Virus record (IMG/VR): IMGVR_UViG_3300042526_000402
Coordinates: 1-64,000 of that record
Source: a virus
Direction: 5' to 3' (one strand)
Length of the DNA: 64,000 nt
Positions within the stretch are counted from its first letter, which is position 1; every line of letters begins with the position of its first letter. Below the pieces are notes generated by a model that saw only the letters and a list, made by a program, of their open reading frames with translations, did no database searches and had not been told where the DNA came from. Of this stretch, positions 38,900 to 46,096 are shown one piece after another. The position numbers and the translations under genes are program-made.

Positions 38900-40000
38900 A
38901 TGATTACAAAAGATGATGTACAAGATATTGCATTAGCTAAAACTGATGATCACAGAAGATGTACAATAGTATTAGGAACCGGTGTAGGTAAAACTAAAGT
39001 AGGTTTAAACCACATCAATAGAAATACATCTCCTCTAAACAAAGTATTAGTTGTTGCACCAAAGAAATCTATATTTGTATCATGGATTGATGATGCTGGT
39101 AAATTTGATATGGCTAATCTACTTGGTAGAATAGTATTTACTACTTATCTAAGCATAAACAAACATGATCCTAATGATTATGATATTGTTTATTTGGATG
39201 AAGTACATAGTCTTCTTGATAGTCACAGACTTTTCTTAGAGAACTTTAAAGGTAAAATACTTGGTCTTACAGGTACACCACCAAAACATCATGGTTCAGA
39301 AAAAGGTAAAATGGTTGATGAATTTTGTCCAGTAGTATATAGCTTTGAAGCTGATGATGCAGTAGAGAATAATATCTTGAATGATTATAAGATATTTGTT
39401 CACATGCTAAGTCTTTCTGATAAAAAGGATTATTATGTAAAAAACAAAAGTAATTCATTTCTTACTTCAGAAACATTAAACTATCAATACTGGTCTCAAA
39501 GAGTTGAGTCCGGAGCAGGTAATTTACAAATGCTTAGAGTAATGAGAATGCGCGCTCTTATGGAGTATCCTAGCAAAGAAAGATATACTAAGAAACTTAT
39601 TGAGAGTATTTCTCAAAAAAGTAAAGTAATTGTTTTTGCTAATACACAAGAGCAGGCTGATAAATTATCTAAATATTCATATCACAGCGGTAATAGCAGA
39701 AGTGATGAAAATCTTGAACTATTTAAAAACAGTAGTATAAACTGTCTCACAACTGTACATCAGTTAAGTGAAGGTGTTAATATTCCTGATTTGAGACAAG
39801 GTATTATTATGCATGCATATGGTAATGAGAGAAAGTCAGCACAGAGAATTGGTAGGCTTTTAAGGCTTAATCCAGATGACACAGCTGTAGTACATATTTT
39901 ATGCTATAAAAGTACTATGGATGAGCAATGGGTTAAACAAGCTTTGGAAGGTTTTGACCAAAGTAAGATAACTTATAAAACTTTTAATGTATTATACTGA
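38900..40000 (+). CDS. SF2 DEAD/DEAH-type helicase
   Basis: A 366-residue helicase. Walker A is VLGTGVGKTKV (about residues 24-34), Walker B is IVYLDEVHSLL (DEVH, about 96), motif III GLTGTPP (about 128), motif V LSEGVNIPDLRQ and motif VI SAQRIGRLLRL (about 320). Both RecA-like lobes are present though compact. Phage proteins of this type act in recombination, replication restart or R-loop removal (UvsW-like). It overlaps the ClpS-like region at its 3' end only in the untranslated leader. Confidence 0.85.
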   Translation: MITKDDVQDIALAKTDDHRRCTIVLGTGVGKTKVGLNHINRNTSPLNKVLVVAPKKSIFVSWIDDAGKFDMANLLGRIVFTTYLSINKHDPNDYDIVYLDEVHSLLDSHRLFLENFKGKILGLTGTPPKHHGSEKGKMVDEFCPVVYSFEADDAVENNILNDYKIFVHMLSLSDKKDYYVKNKSNSFLTSETLNYQYWSQRVESGAGNLQMLRVMRMRALMEYPSKERYTKKLIESISQKSKVIVFANTQEQADKLSKYSYHSGNSRSDENLELFKNSSINCLTTVHQLSEGVNIPDLRQGIIMHAYGNERKSAQRIGRLLRLNPDDTAVVHILCYKSTMDEQWVKQALEGFDQSKITYKTFNVLY

Positions 40001-40022
40001 AAAAAATTCCATAAATTATAGT

Positions 40023-40262
40023 ATGGAGAATAAAACACACAAAATAATATTATTTAATGATGACAGACATGATTTCTTGTATATCATTGCTTGTCTTATT
40101 AAATATTGTAATCATGATCCTTATCAGGCAGAACAATGTGCTATACTAGCACATGGTAAAGGATCAGTAGATATTGCCTCTGGTAGTTATATGGATATGT
40201 TTGAAATGAGTAGTGCATTAGAGAATATGGAAGTTGAAACAGAAATAGAAGAGTATGTTTAA
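40023..40262 (+). CDS. ClpS-like N-degron adaptor
   Basis: The ATG at 40,023 gives 79 residues (MENKTHKIILFNDDRHDFLY). The protein aligns along the ClpS core: KxILFNDD, a hydrophobic helix (FLYIIACLIKYC), AEQCAILAHGKG matching the AxxxMLxVHxxG region, and a final strand-helix part. The pocket residues Asn-Asp and His (of AHGKG) that bind the N-degron amine are conserved, whereas the pocket-lining Thr/Met positions differ, so specificity may be altered. It would act with host ClpA/ClpC-ClpP. It overlaps the next gene by eight bases. Confidence 0.7.
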   Translation: MENKTHKIILFNDDRHDFLYIIACLIKYCNHDPYQAEQCAILAHGKGSVDIASGSYMDMFEMSSALENMEVETEIEEYV

Positions 40263-40518
40263 AGTTGTCTGTGTCAATGACCAGAATAAACCTAAAAAGA
40301 TTCCTTTATCTGAATGGGTTGTTCAAGGTAATGTATATACTGTAAGAAGAGTTGTTCCTTTAGCACTGGGAAATAAACTAGGATTTGAATTGGAGGAAGT
40401 ATCTCTTTCTCCAGATTCTTTTCCGTATGAATACTATAGTGCTTCACGTTTTATACTATTAGAAGATGAAAAAGAAATTGCAGAACATAAAGAAGTGGAT
40501 TTATCAGAAGCTTTCTAA
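40255..40518 (+). CDS. Small conserved Bacteroidota phage protein (87 aa)
   Basis: An 87-residue protein with VVCVNDQNKPKKIPLSEWVV at the start, VYTVRRVVPLALGNKLGFEL in the middle and YEYYSASRFILLED near the end. This is a recurring small family in Bacteroidota phages and mobile elements (V-x-x-D-x-x-x-P-x-x-x-P-x-x-W-V-x-x-G-x-x-Y-T-V ... G-x-x-L-x-E-I ... R-F). A compact beta fold is likely. Function unknown. Confidence 0.65.
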   Translation: MFKVVCVNDQNKPKKIPLSEWVVQGNVYTVRRVVPLALGNKLGFELEEVSLSPDSFPYEYYSASRFILLEDEKEIAEHKEVDLSEAF

Positions 40519-40828
40519 AAAGAAAACTTTACCACAATCAAATCAAAACTTAAAAGTTCTGATTATTGATGATGCAGATGAAACTATCACAGGTACATTA
40601 GGTATTACACCTGAAAGAAAAAATGAGTTGTATGCAATAACAAAAACAGCTTGTGATCAGGAGTCTATAACAAATATACTTGCTGAAGCAAGCATACATG
40701 TAAAACATCCTAATGAGCTTGCATTTGTATGTTTTTTAGTTGGACATAAACTTGGTAAAGGAGAAATTGATCCTTATAAAGGCATTATTCGTGCAATTTT
40801 AAGAGGTACACAACATGGGGAAGATTAA
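40466..40828 (+). CDS. Unknown protein (120 aa)
   Basis: A 120-residue protein with a basic start (MKKKLQNIKKWIYQKLSKKK) and a helical C-terminal part with NELAFVCFLVGHKLGKGEID. It overlaps the previous gene by 53 bases and the following one by 14, typical for this densely packed stretch. No family recognised. Confidence 0.5.
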   Translation: MKKKLQNIKKWIYQKLSKKKTLPQSNQNLKVLIIDDADETITGTLGITPERKNELYAITKTACDQESITNILAEASIHVKHPNELAFVCFLVGHKLGKGEIDPYKGIIRAILRGTQHGED

Positions 40829-40982
40829 GCAAATTTACATAGACCTAATAAACTCTGGTGTTACACCTGATGGTTTATCTCTTGGAGAAGCTCTTGATAT
40901 TCTAAAACAAAAAGAGAATGAAGAAGGAGAACAATATGCCAGACAACAATCTGGTGAACAAGAAAATAGCAGAGAGGCTTGA
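40815..40982 (+). CDS. Small protein (55 aa)
   Basis: The ATG at 40,815 opens a 55-codon frame ending in TGA at 40,982. The product starts MGKIKQIYIDLINSGVTPDG and has a Glu/Gln-rich C-terminus. Overlaps with both neighbours suggest translational coupling. Function unknown. Confidence 0.5.
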   Translation: MGKIKQIYIDLINSGVTPDGLSLGEALDILKQKENEEGEQYARQQSGEQENSREA

Positions 40983-41052
40983 GTATTTCAACAAGCTTGC
41001 TGAAAAAGAAAGAAAGTCTAAACAAACTAAAAATACGGGAGTGAATAAGTAG
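40936..41052 (+). CDS. Small charged peptide (38 aa)
   Basis: The ATG at 40,936 opens a 38-codon frame ending in TAG at 41,050-41,052. The product starts MPDNNLVNKKIAERLEYFNK and is a charged helix. It overlaps the preceding gene by 47 bases, so it is less certain. Confidence 0.4.
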   Translation: MPDNNLVNKKIAERLEYFNKLAEKERKSKQTKNTGVNK

Positions 41053-41082
41053 CTCAAAGCCTTGCGGATTACAACAGGGTAT

Positions 41083-41107
41083 AGCAGGTGGGATTCCTGC
41101 ATTTTTA
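41083..41107 (+). terminator. Terminator before GH73-like lysin gene
   Basis: GCAGG (41,084-41,088) pairs with CCTGC (41,096-41,100) over a seven-base loop, followed by ATTTTTA. The A-rich side also allows weak tRNA-like folding, which I consider incidental. Confidence 0.55.
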
Positions 41108-41118
41108 AAAATATTTAT

Positions 41119-41634
41119 ATGAAAATAACATTAATGTTTATTGGTATTGCTATCAGTGTAAGTGTGATAGCAAGTTTTGGAGAAAATAAAAAACTGGTAA
41201 AAGCAAAAAAGAAAATTATGATTGAAGATACTACAGAAGTAATACCTGTAGTAGACAGTACAAAGATTACAAAAGATATGCTTATTGAGTATATCCTGCA
41301 ATCTAAAATAGCACATCCTGAGATTGCATACAGTATAATCATGACTGAATCCGGAATGTGTAGTAAATTATTCAAATCAAATAACAATTTGTTTGGTATG
41401 AGACAGCCTGGTGTTAGACCTACAATGAGTAAAGGTCCTAAATATGGCTTTGCATCCTTTGAGAAGTGGCAACACAGTGTACTAGATTATAAACTATACT
41501 TGGAGTTTGTTGGTGGTCATAAGTTAACTAGAGATCAATACTTAGCACATCTAGATAGAAACTATGCACATAAAGGATACAGTTCTTACATCAGTAAATT
41601 TTTTAATGAGTTTTACAGTTACGTAAACAACTAA
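41119..41634 (+). CDS. GH73-like glucosaminidase with N-terminal membrane segment
   Basis: The ATG at 41,119 gives 171 residues: an N-terminal hydrophobic helix (MKITLMFIGIAISVSVIASF), a linker, then a peptidoglycan hydrolase domain from about residue 50. IMTESGMCSKLFKSNNNLFG (catalytic Glu, the N-N-L-F-G-M motif), PTMSKGPKYGFASFEKWQHS and VLDYKLYLEF match the glucosaminidase family. It would cut the glycan backbone from the periplasmic side or as a virion-delivered or secreted lysin. It lies in the early or middle block, far from the lysis cassette. Confidence 0.75.
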   Translation: MKITLMFIGIAISVSVIASFGENKKLVKAKKKIMIEDTTEVIPVVDSTKITKDMLIEYILQSKIAHPEIAYSIIMTESGMCSKLFKSNNNLFGMRQPGVRPTMSKGPKYGFASFEKWQHSVLDYKLYLEFVGGHKLTRDQYLAHLDRNYAHKGYSSYISKFFNEFYSYVNN

Positions 41635-41638
41635 GCAT

Positions 41639-42511
41639 TTGAGTTTAATTAAGGAAGTTACCAGGAAGTCTATGATAATTAGACCTTCTGGTAGATCTAC
41701 TGATTATATATCACCGTCCTTTGGACATGGGTGTTTATATGACTGTAGTTACTGTTACATGAAAAGAAATAAACCTACAGGTTTATCTATTGCTAAAAAT
41801 CATGGAGATATATTAACTGCTATCAATGACCATGCATGGTTTGCTGATGTGGAAAAACCAAATCAAACACATGAAGAGTATATAACTTATGACATAAGTT
41901 GTAATGAAGACTTTGCTCTACATGCTAAATATCATCAGTGGGAAAGAATATTTGATTTCTTTGTTATGCATCCTAAAGCTATGGGTTCTTTTGCTACTAA
42001 GTATGTAAATGAAAAGTTTCTAAGCTTTAATCCACAAGGTAAGATTAGAATAAGATTTAGTCTTATGCCAGAAATTTATAGAAATAAGCTTGAACCAGGA
42101 ACAGATCATATTATTGATAGATTATCTGCTGTAAAAGAGTTTCTTGATGCGGGTTATGAAGTGCACTTAAATTTCAGTCCTGTTATTGTTACTGCAAATT
42201 GGCTTACAGAATATAAAAACTTATTTTATGATATATCTATTATAGCTTTGTCAAATCGTTGGGCTGATGACAGAGTAAAAGCTGAGGTAATATTCTTAAC
42301 TCACAATGTAGATAAGCACTATGCTAATATTGCTAATAATCTTCCGGGAGAAAGTTTGCTTTGGAAACCAGAAATACAAGAGATGAAAATATCTCAGTAT
42401 GGAGGTGCTAACTTGAGGTATAATTATACTCTTAAAGCAGATTATATTGAACAGTTTAAGCAATTACACGAAGAGATAATCCCTTGGAACACAATTAGAT
42501 ACATATTTTAA
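41639..42511 (+). CDS. Spore-photoproduct-lyase-like radical SAM protein
   Basis: A 290-residue radical SAM protein. GCLYDCSYCYMKR (about residues 31-43) holds the C-x3-C-x2-C cluster. The upstream LIKEVTRKSMIIRPSGRSTD matches the N-terminal signature of the SplB-like family, and this needs the TTG at 41,639 as start, because the first ATG (41,672) would remove it. Five bases separate it from the lysin gene. The family repairs UV thymine lesions in spores; phage homologues may act on phage DNA lesions or other substrates. The later motif NFSPVIVTANW fits the SAM barrel. Confidence 0.75.
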   Translation: MSLIKEVTRKSMIIRPSGRSTDYISPSFGHGCLYDCSYCYMKRNKPTGLSIAKNHGDILTAINDHAWFADVEKPNQTHEEYITYDISCNEDFALHAKYHQWERIFDFFVMHPKAMGSFATKYVNEKFLSFNPQGKIRIRFSLMPEIYRNKLEPGTDHIIDRLSAVKEFLDAGYEVHLNFSPVIVTANWLTEYKNLFYDISIIALSNRWADDRVKAEVIFLTHNVDKHYANIANNLPGESLLWKPEIQEMKISQYGGANLRYNYTLKADYIEQFKQLHEEIIPWNTIRYIF

Positions 42512-42522
42512 ATTAAAAGATT

Positions 42523-43044
42523 ATGATTTTAAAGAAACTAGGAACAGAGTATAAACTCTATGAAGAAGATGCCAGTTGTATAGCTACAACTCAAGAGTCA
42601 CCACATAAAAGATTATCTAAGGAGAATTGTGATGAGATATTTGGAGTGATTGATGTTGAGAAGTTGGCTAAAGAATATGCTAAAAAAGCAGATGATATAA
42701 GTGCAAAATACAGTGGAAAAGTATTTGGAGATAATAATTCTACACCTTTTAAAGATGGCTTCCACAAAGCAATGGAACTTAATAAAGATAAGTTGTTTAC
42801 TGTTGAAGATATAAAAAGATTTGTAAGATGGGGAATACATCAGGCATATCTTGAAGATATCTATGATACAACTCATCTTGAAAAAGCAACAGTTGAAATA
42901 TGTAATCAACTTATAGAAGTCATCCAACAACTAACAGAAATAGAGGTTGAGATTGAGATGTGGTTTCATGGAACTAGACATGAAAAAGGTAAATGGATTG
43001 AAAGATTAGATGAAAATGGTTGTTTAATACTTAAAAAGAAATAA
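42523..43044 (+). CDS. Unknown Bacteroidota phage protein (173 aa)
   Basis: A 173-residue protein. The middle (VIDVEKLAKEYAKKADDISA, FKDGFHKAMELNKDKLFTVE) and the end (KWIERLDENGCLILKKK) are recurrent features of a family found in several forms in Bacteroidota phages; the next gene shares the style. No enzymatic motif seen. It is followed one base later by that gene, so they form an operon. Confidence 0.65.
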   Translation: MILKKLGTEYKLYEEDASCIATTQESPHKRLSKENCDEIFGVIDVEKLAKEYAKKADDISAKYSGKVFGDNNSTPFKDGFHKAMELNKDKLFTVEDIKRFVRWGIHQAYLEDIYDTTHLEKATVEICNQLIEVIQQLTEIEVEIEMWFHGTRHEKGKWIERLDENGCLILKKK

Positions 43045-43045
43045 G

Positions 43046-43285
43046 ATGAAACAAGAAACATTAGAAGAAGCTGCTCAAAACTATAGTGTAACATTTATAG
43101 AAGATGATGGAACAGCAGAAGTAGATTTTATAGCTGGTGCTAAATGGCAAGCTGAAAGAATGTATAGTGAGGAAGAAGTTGAAAATATTTTATTTAGATA
43201 TGCAGAAGAAGAACATGCTTGGTTTTCTTGTAAATCAGAAATAGATTCATTTAATGAATGGTTAAAACAATTTAAAAAGAAATAG
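43046..43285 (+). CDS. Small acidic protein related in style to its neighbour (79 aa)
   Basis: A 79-residue acidic protein with FIAGAKWQAERMYSEEEVEN, a pattern (GAKWQAERMYSEEEV) common in Bacteroidota phage proteins together with DENGCLILK-type ends. Here only the first part is present. Function unknown. Confidence 0.65.
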   Translation: MKQETLEEAAQNYSVTFIEDDGTAEVDFIAGAKWQAERMYSEEEVENILFRYAEEEHAWFSCKSEIDSFNEWLKQFKKK

Positions 43286-43286
43286 T

Positions 43287-43385
43287 ATGAGAAAATTTTT
43301 AGAAGCTATTAATGACTATCCAACAACAAGTGTTTTACTTGTGATAGCTTTAATAGCTATTATAGAAGTAATCAAAAGAAAATAG
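43287..43385 (+). CDS. Single-span membrane peptide (32 aa)
   Basis: The ATG at 43,287 follows the preceding stop by one base. The product MRKFLEAINDYPTTSVLLVI and on has one transmembrane helix and a basic end, and the TAG is followed by the next ATG one base later. Tight spacing on both sides supports translation. Confidence 0.5.
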   Translation: MRKFLEAINDYPTTSVLLVIALIAIIEVIKRK

Positions 43386-43386
43386 T

Positions 43387-43572
43387 ATGACACCTGATAT
43401 ACCCTTACTATTTCAAAAAACAGTTCTGCAAGTAGAGTATAGAACTTTGTCAAGAGTAAGAGAAGAGTTTCCAAAGAAATCTAATCATAAAGCTGTTGTC
43501 TATGTTGAAAAGGAAATGACAAGAGTTATTAATGAGCTAGATTCTATTAACCATCAGTTAAATTTAAAATGA
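43387..43572 (+). CDS. Unknown small protein (61 aa)
   Basis: A 61-residue basic helical protein (MTPDIPLLFQKTVLQVEYRT, ending NELDSINHQLNLK). It overlaps the next gene in ATGA form. Nothing recognised. Confidence 0.55.
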   Translation: MTPDIPLLFQKTVLQVEYRTLSRVREEFPKKSNHKAVVYVEKEMTRVINELDSINHQLNLK

Positions 43573-43946
43573 GTGACAATCAGATTATTAATGATAAGTA
43601 TAATACCAAGTACCGTAGATATAGTACTAATACACTCTTAGAGTCTTTAAAGAAGTTTGATAAAGACTCTGAGATTTATTTAATTATCATGATGATTCTT
43701 GTAAAAAGAATTTCAACTAAAGATAGCTATTGTAATGCAGCTATTATTCAGTTACAAAAAGAAAGGCTGGAAAAGCTTAAAGATAATAGAGTACACTTTG
43801 GTTCAAAAGATGAAGCTTATTTTACAGAAGAAGAAATGCTAAAAGAATATGTAGCACCTACTTATGAAGAATTAAGTCCTGAAGAACAAAAGCTTTATGA
43901 CTATGATGATGAAGTGTTTTACCCTGAAAATTATTTCCATGAATAA
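43569..43946 (+). CDS. Unknown protein (125 aa)
   Basis: A 125-residue protein, basic at the start (KYNTKYRRYSTNTLLESLKK) and acidic at the end (EEQKLYDYDDEVFYPENY). No motif recognised. It overlaps the zinc-finger gene by eight bases. Confidence 0.55.
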   Translation: MSDNQIINDKYNTKYRRYSTNTLLESLKKFDKDSEIYLIIMMILVKRISTKDSYCNAAIIQLQKERLEKLKDNRVHFGSKDEAYFTEEEMLKEYVAPTYEELSPEEQKLYDYDDEVFYPENYFHE

Positions 43947-44142
43947 AGAAGATAGAAAATCAGATTATGTATGTGTAAATTGTGGAGTATCTTTTCTTAC
44001 AGAAGAACAAAAAGATAAAGCAAGAATTTGTACATTTTTTATTGATAAGTGTGGGTTATGTGGTAAAGAAGATCCTGTCACACATATTAGAAATTATAAC
44101 TATTTAAACAAAAAAGATGAGAAAGTTAATAAAGCTGATTAA
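43939..44142 (+). CDS. Zinc-finger-like small protein (67 aa)
   Basis: The ATG at 43,939 gives MNKEDRKSDYVCVNCGVSFL and a later DKCGLCGKEDPVTH. Two C-x2-C pairs separated by about 27 residues form a treble-clef or zinc-ribbon candidate. It overlaps the next gene by 26 bases. Function unknown. Confidence 0.6.
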   Translation: MNKEDRKSDYVCVNCGVSFLTEEQKDKARICTFFIDKCGLCGKEDPVTHIRNYNYLNKKDEKVNKAD

Positions 44143-44239
44143 GCAACTGACATGTAAGCATGTATACATAGATCTTAGAAAAATAGGATTTGAAAGATGC
44201 ATAGACTGTGGTAAAGAAAGAAAAAATGGCAGAGTATGA
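44117..44239 (+). CDS. Small zinc-binding peptide (40 aa)
   Basis: The ATG at 44,117 opens a 40-codon frame, MRKLIKLIKQLTCKHVYIDL, then RCIDCGKERK, ending in TGA at 44,239. C-x-H and C-x2-C can form one zinc site. Tiny proteins of the form C-x-H-x-(Y/F) ... C-x2-CGK are common in phages. It overlaps the next gene in ATGA form. Confidence 0.55.
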   Translation: MRKLIKLIKQLTCKHVYIDLRKIGFERCIDCGKERKNGRV

Positions 44240-44478
44240 AAGCAACATTTGAATTTGACATGAATGATCCAGAAGATATGATGGATCATAAAAGAATGAG
44301 TAATGCTCTTGGTATGGCTTTAGTACTATGGGAACTAAAAGTCAATGTAAAAAGAAAAATAGAGTATATGATTGATTTTGATACTTTATCAGGTCAAGAA
44401 ACTCTAGATAGAGTATTTGAAATGATTGGAGAATTAATGGAAGACCAGGGTCTGAATATAGAAAATTTAATACAATAA
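44236..44478 (+). CDS. Small conserved phage protein (80 aa)
   Basis: An 80-residue protein with FEFDMNDPEDMMDHKRMSNA at the start and a helical rest with KRKIEYMIDFD. The F-x-F-D-x-x-D-P-x-D-x-x-x-H-x-R layout with a later R-x-K-Y recurs in phage proteins of unknown role. Confidence 0.6.
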   Translation: MKATFEFDMNDPEDMMDHKRMSNALGMALVLWELKVNVKRKIEYMIDFDTLSGQETLDRVFEMIGELMEDQGLNIENLIQ

Positions 44479-44481
44479 GTT

Positions 44482-44661
44482 ATGGTGAGTAATATATCTG
44501 AAACTGATGTGGTAGTGGTAGCTAACAGCATCAAAAAAAGTTTAACAACTGAGCAAGTAAATCAAGTTCTTGCTATGTATGCAGATGAAGAAGAGTCTGA
44601 TCCTTCAGCTACTTGGAATCTTATTGTAGAGAATTGTATTTATCAAGTATTACGGCCATGA
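44482..44661 (+). CDS. Small conserved phage protein (59 aa)
   Basis: The ATG at 44,482 opens a 59-codon frame: MVSNISETDVVVVANSIKKS, then EQVNQVLAMYADEE and SDPSATWNLIVENCIYQ. The pattern (V-x-x-V-L-x-x-Y ... D-P-x-x-x-W-x-x-I-V-E-x-x-x-Y) recurs in Bacteroidota phages. Its TGA overlaps the next ATG. Function unknown. Confidence 0.6.
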   Translation: MVSNISETDVVVVANSIKKSLTTEQVNQVLAMYADEEESDPSATWNLIVENCIYQVLRP

Positions 44662-44732
44662 AAAGGTTGTTCTATAGGATAGCTGAGGAGTTCAGGTTAT
44701 TAGTAATATTACTTGTATATGGGAAACAGTGA
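44658..44732 (+). CDS. Possible 24-aa hydrophobic peptide
   Basis: An ATG overlapping the preceding TGA (ATGA form) opens a 24-codon frame, MKRLFYRIAEEFRLLVILLV and four more residues, ending inside the start of the following gene. The coupling supports it, the size does not. Confidence 0.3.
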   Translation: MKRLFYRIAEEFRLLVILLVYGKQ

Positions 44733-45156
44733 TATAAAGGCTGATGTTGGTAAAGAAGTATTGTATTTAGCAAAAGATCTTCTTAGAGATCATACTAGTA
44801 TATCTCAATGGTTAAATTCTGATATAAATTATATTTTATTTAAGCATCAAGTAAATATGACAAGACCAAGATATGACTTTCTTAATAAGAAAGAATGGTT
44901 GTTTGTATATAAACTTGAGCTTAATTTACTGCAGTTCTTAGAAATAATTTCTCAAGAAGAAAATAATAGAATTTTTGAAATGCTTTTAGCTAATGAAGAT
45001 GATATTTATATAGCTGTTTTAAGTTTAAAACAGTTTTGGAACACCCGAAGAGATACATATGCTGTTTTATTAGGTCACCAGATTTCTAATGAAGACTATA
45101 CATCTAAGATTGCAACACCAGAGTTAATGATGTTTAAAATGAAAAACAAATTATGA
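44719..45156 (+). CDS. Unknown protein (145 aa)
   Basis: The ATG at 44,719 (MGNSDIKADVGKEVLYLAKD) is preferred to a TTG two codons upstream. The protein is helical, with RDHTSISQWLNSDINYILFK and later FLEIISQEENNRIFEMLLAN. It overlaps the next gene in ATGA form. No family recognised. Confidence 0.6.
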   Translation: MGNSDIKADVGKEVLYLAKDLLRDHTSISQWLNSDINYILFKHQVNMTRPRYDFLNKKEWLFVYKLELNLLQFLEIISQEENNRIFEMLLANEDDIYIAVLSLKQFWNTRRDTYAVLLGHQISNEDYTSKIATPELMMFKMKNKL

Positions 45157-45410
45157 AAGAGCAAGATTTAATTGATGCTGGATTTACTAAAAGAATTGTT
45201 ACAAAAGAAGAAAGTGGAAATAAAGAAGACTTTTATTACTATTTTCTTGAAGTATTAGATGGTATTACTTTAGTATCTGATGCTACTGTAGAGATTGAAG
45301 GAGATCAATGGACTGTAGACTGTTTTGAAGTAGATAAAATACTTATTACAGAACCAGAACAATTGTTTAATTTTCTTGAAACTATGAAAATATGTACACA
45401 GGTAAATTAG
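45153..45410 (+). CDS. Small conserved protein (85 aa)
   Basis: An 85-residue protein: KEQDLIDAGFTKRIVTKEES, then DFYYYFLEVLDGITLVSDAT. Beta-rich with the pattern L-x-x-x-G-F ... Y-Y-x-x-x-x, common in Bacteroidota phage and mobile-element small proteins. It overlaps the NinB-like gene by 19 bases. Confidence 0.6.
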   Translation: MKEQDLIDAGFTKRIVTKEESGNKEDFYYYFLEVLDGITLVSDATVEIEGDQWTVDCFEVDKILITEPEQLFNFLETMKICTQVN

Positions 45411-45766
45411 TAAAGAAAGATGGTAAGCTAACATATGCACATCCAAAGGATAAGTTGGCTTATGAAATTTTTGTAGGAAAACTTTCTGAAGGTCAGGAAA
45501 TAGAAATGTATATTGATCTTGCTAATGCAGATCATAGCAGAGCACAAATTAATAAAGTGCATGCTTGTATTAGAGAGTTAGCCAAAGAATCTGGCTATAC
45601 TTTTGAAGAAATGAAGAAGATTGTGAAAGAAAGATCTGGTCTTTGCTACACAGACTCAGAAGGTGAGTTTTGCAAATCATTTGCAGAGTGTAGTAAAGAC
45701 CAGTTGATGCTTGCTATAGAAGCTTGTATTGAAGTAGGAGTTGAATTAAATGTTAACCTTCAGTAG
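45392..45766 (+). CDS. NinB-like recombination protein candidate
   Basis: A 124-residue protein. Residues 50-115 (SRAQINKVHACIRELAKESG, FEEMKKIVKERSGLCY, then FCKSFAECSKDQL) match a NinB/Orf-like family layout (AQ-x-x-K-x-H-x-x-I-R-x-L-A ... K-x-x-V-K-x-x-x-G ... CKSFAxCSKxEL). Such proteins bind single-stranded DNA and help exonuclease/annealase systems. It converges on a minus-strand gene, overlapping it by 14 bases. Confidence 0.6.
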   Translation: MYTGKLVKKDGKLTYAHPKDKLAYEIFVGKLSEGQEIEMYIDLANADHSRAQINKVHACIRELAKESGYTFEEMKKIVKERSGLCYTDSEGEFCKSFAECSKDQLMLAIEACIEVGVELNVNLQ

Positions 45767-46064
45767 GAGCAACATATCCTTCATCTGTTGGCTCCAAGAT
45801 TTCTTTCTCAGCAGTTAAGTTTTGTTTTTCAGCTTGTGTTTCAATCTCAGCAATCATTAAACCTACTGTTTGAAGATTTCTTTGAGTTTCATTTAACTGA
45901 TCATAAGTTTTTTCAAAACTGTCTTTAATATACTGAGGATCTTTATTCTCATTTAACAGTTGTTGAGTTAATGAATAAGCAAGGTTTTTAACCATAAAGT
46001 AGTATGTTTTATTAACTACTATACTTACTAGAGCATCATCTTTAAGTTCTTTTACTTTTATCAT
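45753..46064 (-). CDS. Isolated minus-strand helical protein (103 aa)
   Basis: The only minus-strand gene in the right-hand block. The 103-residue acidic helical product (KVKELKDDALVSIVVNKTYY, FMVKNLAYSLTQQLLNEN, ending YVAPTEG) resembles a small family (L-K-D-x-A-L-V-x-I-x-V-N-K-x-x-Y-x-M-x-K) that I associate with Bacteroidota phage virion gene clusters. The opposite strand has no competing long frame. The start region (46,064) is 32 bases from the divergent UDG start. Confidence 0.6.
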   Translation of the reverse strand: MIKVKELKDDALVSIVVNKTYYFMVKNLAYSLTQQLLNENKDPQYIKDSFEKTYDQLNETQRNLQTVGLMIAEIETQAEKQNLTAEKEILEPTDEGYVAPTEG

Positions 46065-46096
46065 GTTGGTTGTTTTAAAAATACATTTGTAAAATT

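Noticed and set aside
41028-41107. tRNA-like fold with TAAAAAT/ATTTTTA acceptor and GCAGG/CCTGC T-arm-like hairpin
   Set aside because: The acceptor is only A/T pairs, it overlaps a coding end, and no proper D or anticodon arm is present. A terminator explains the hairpin and T-run better.
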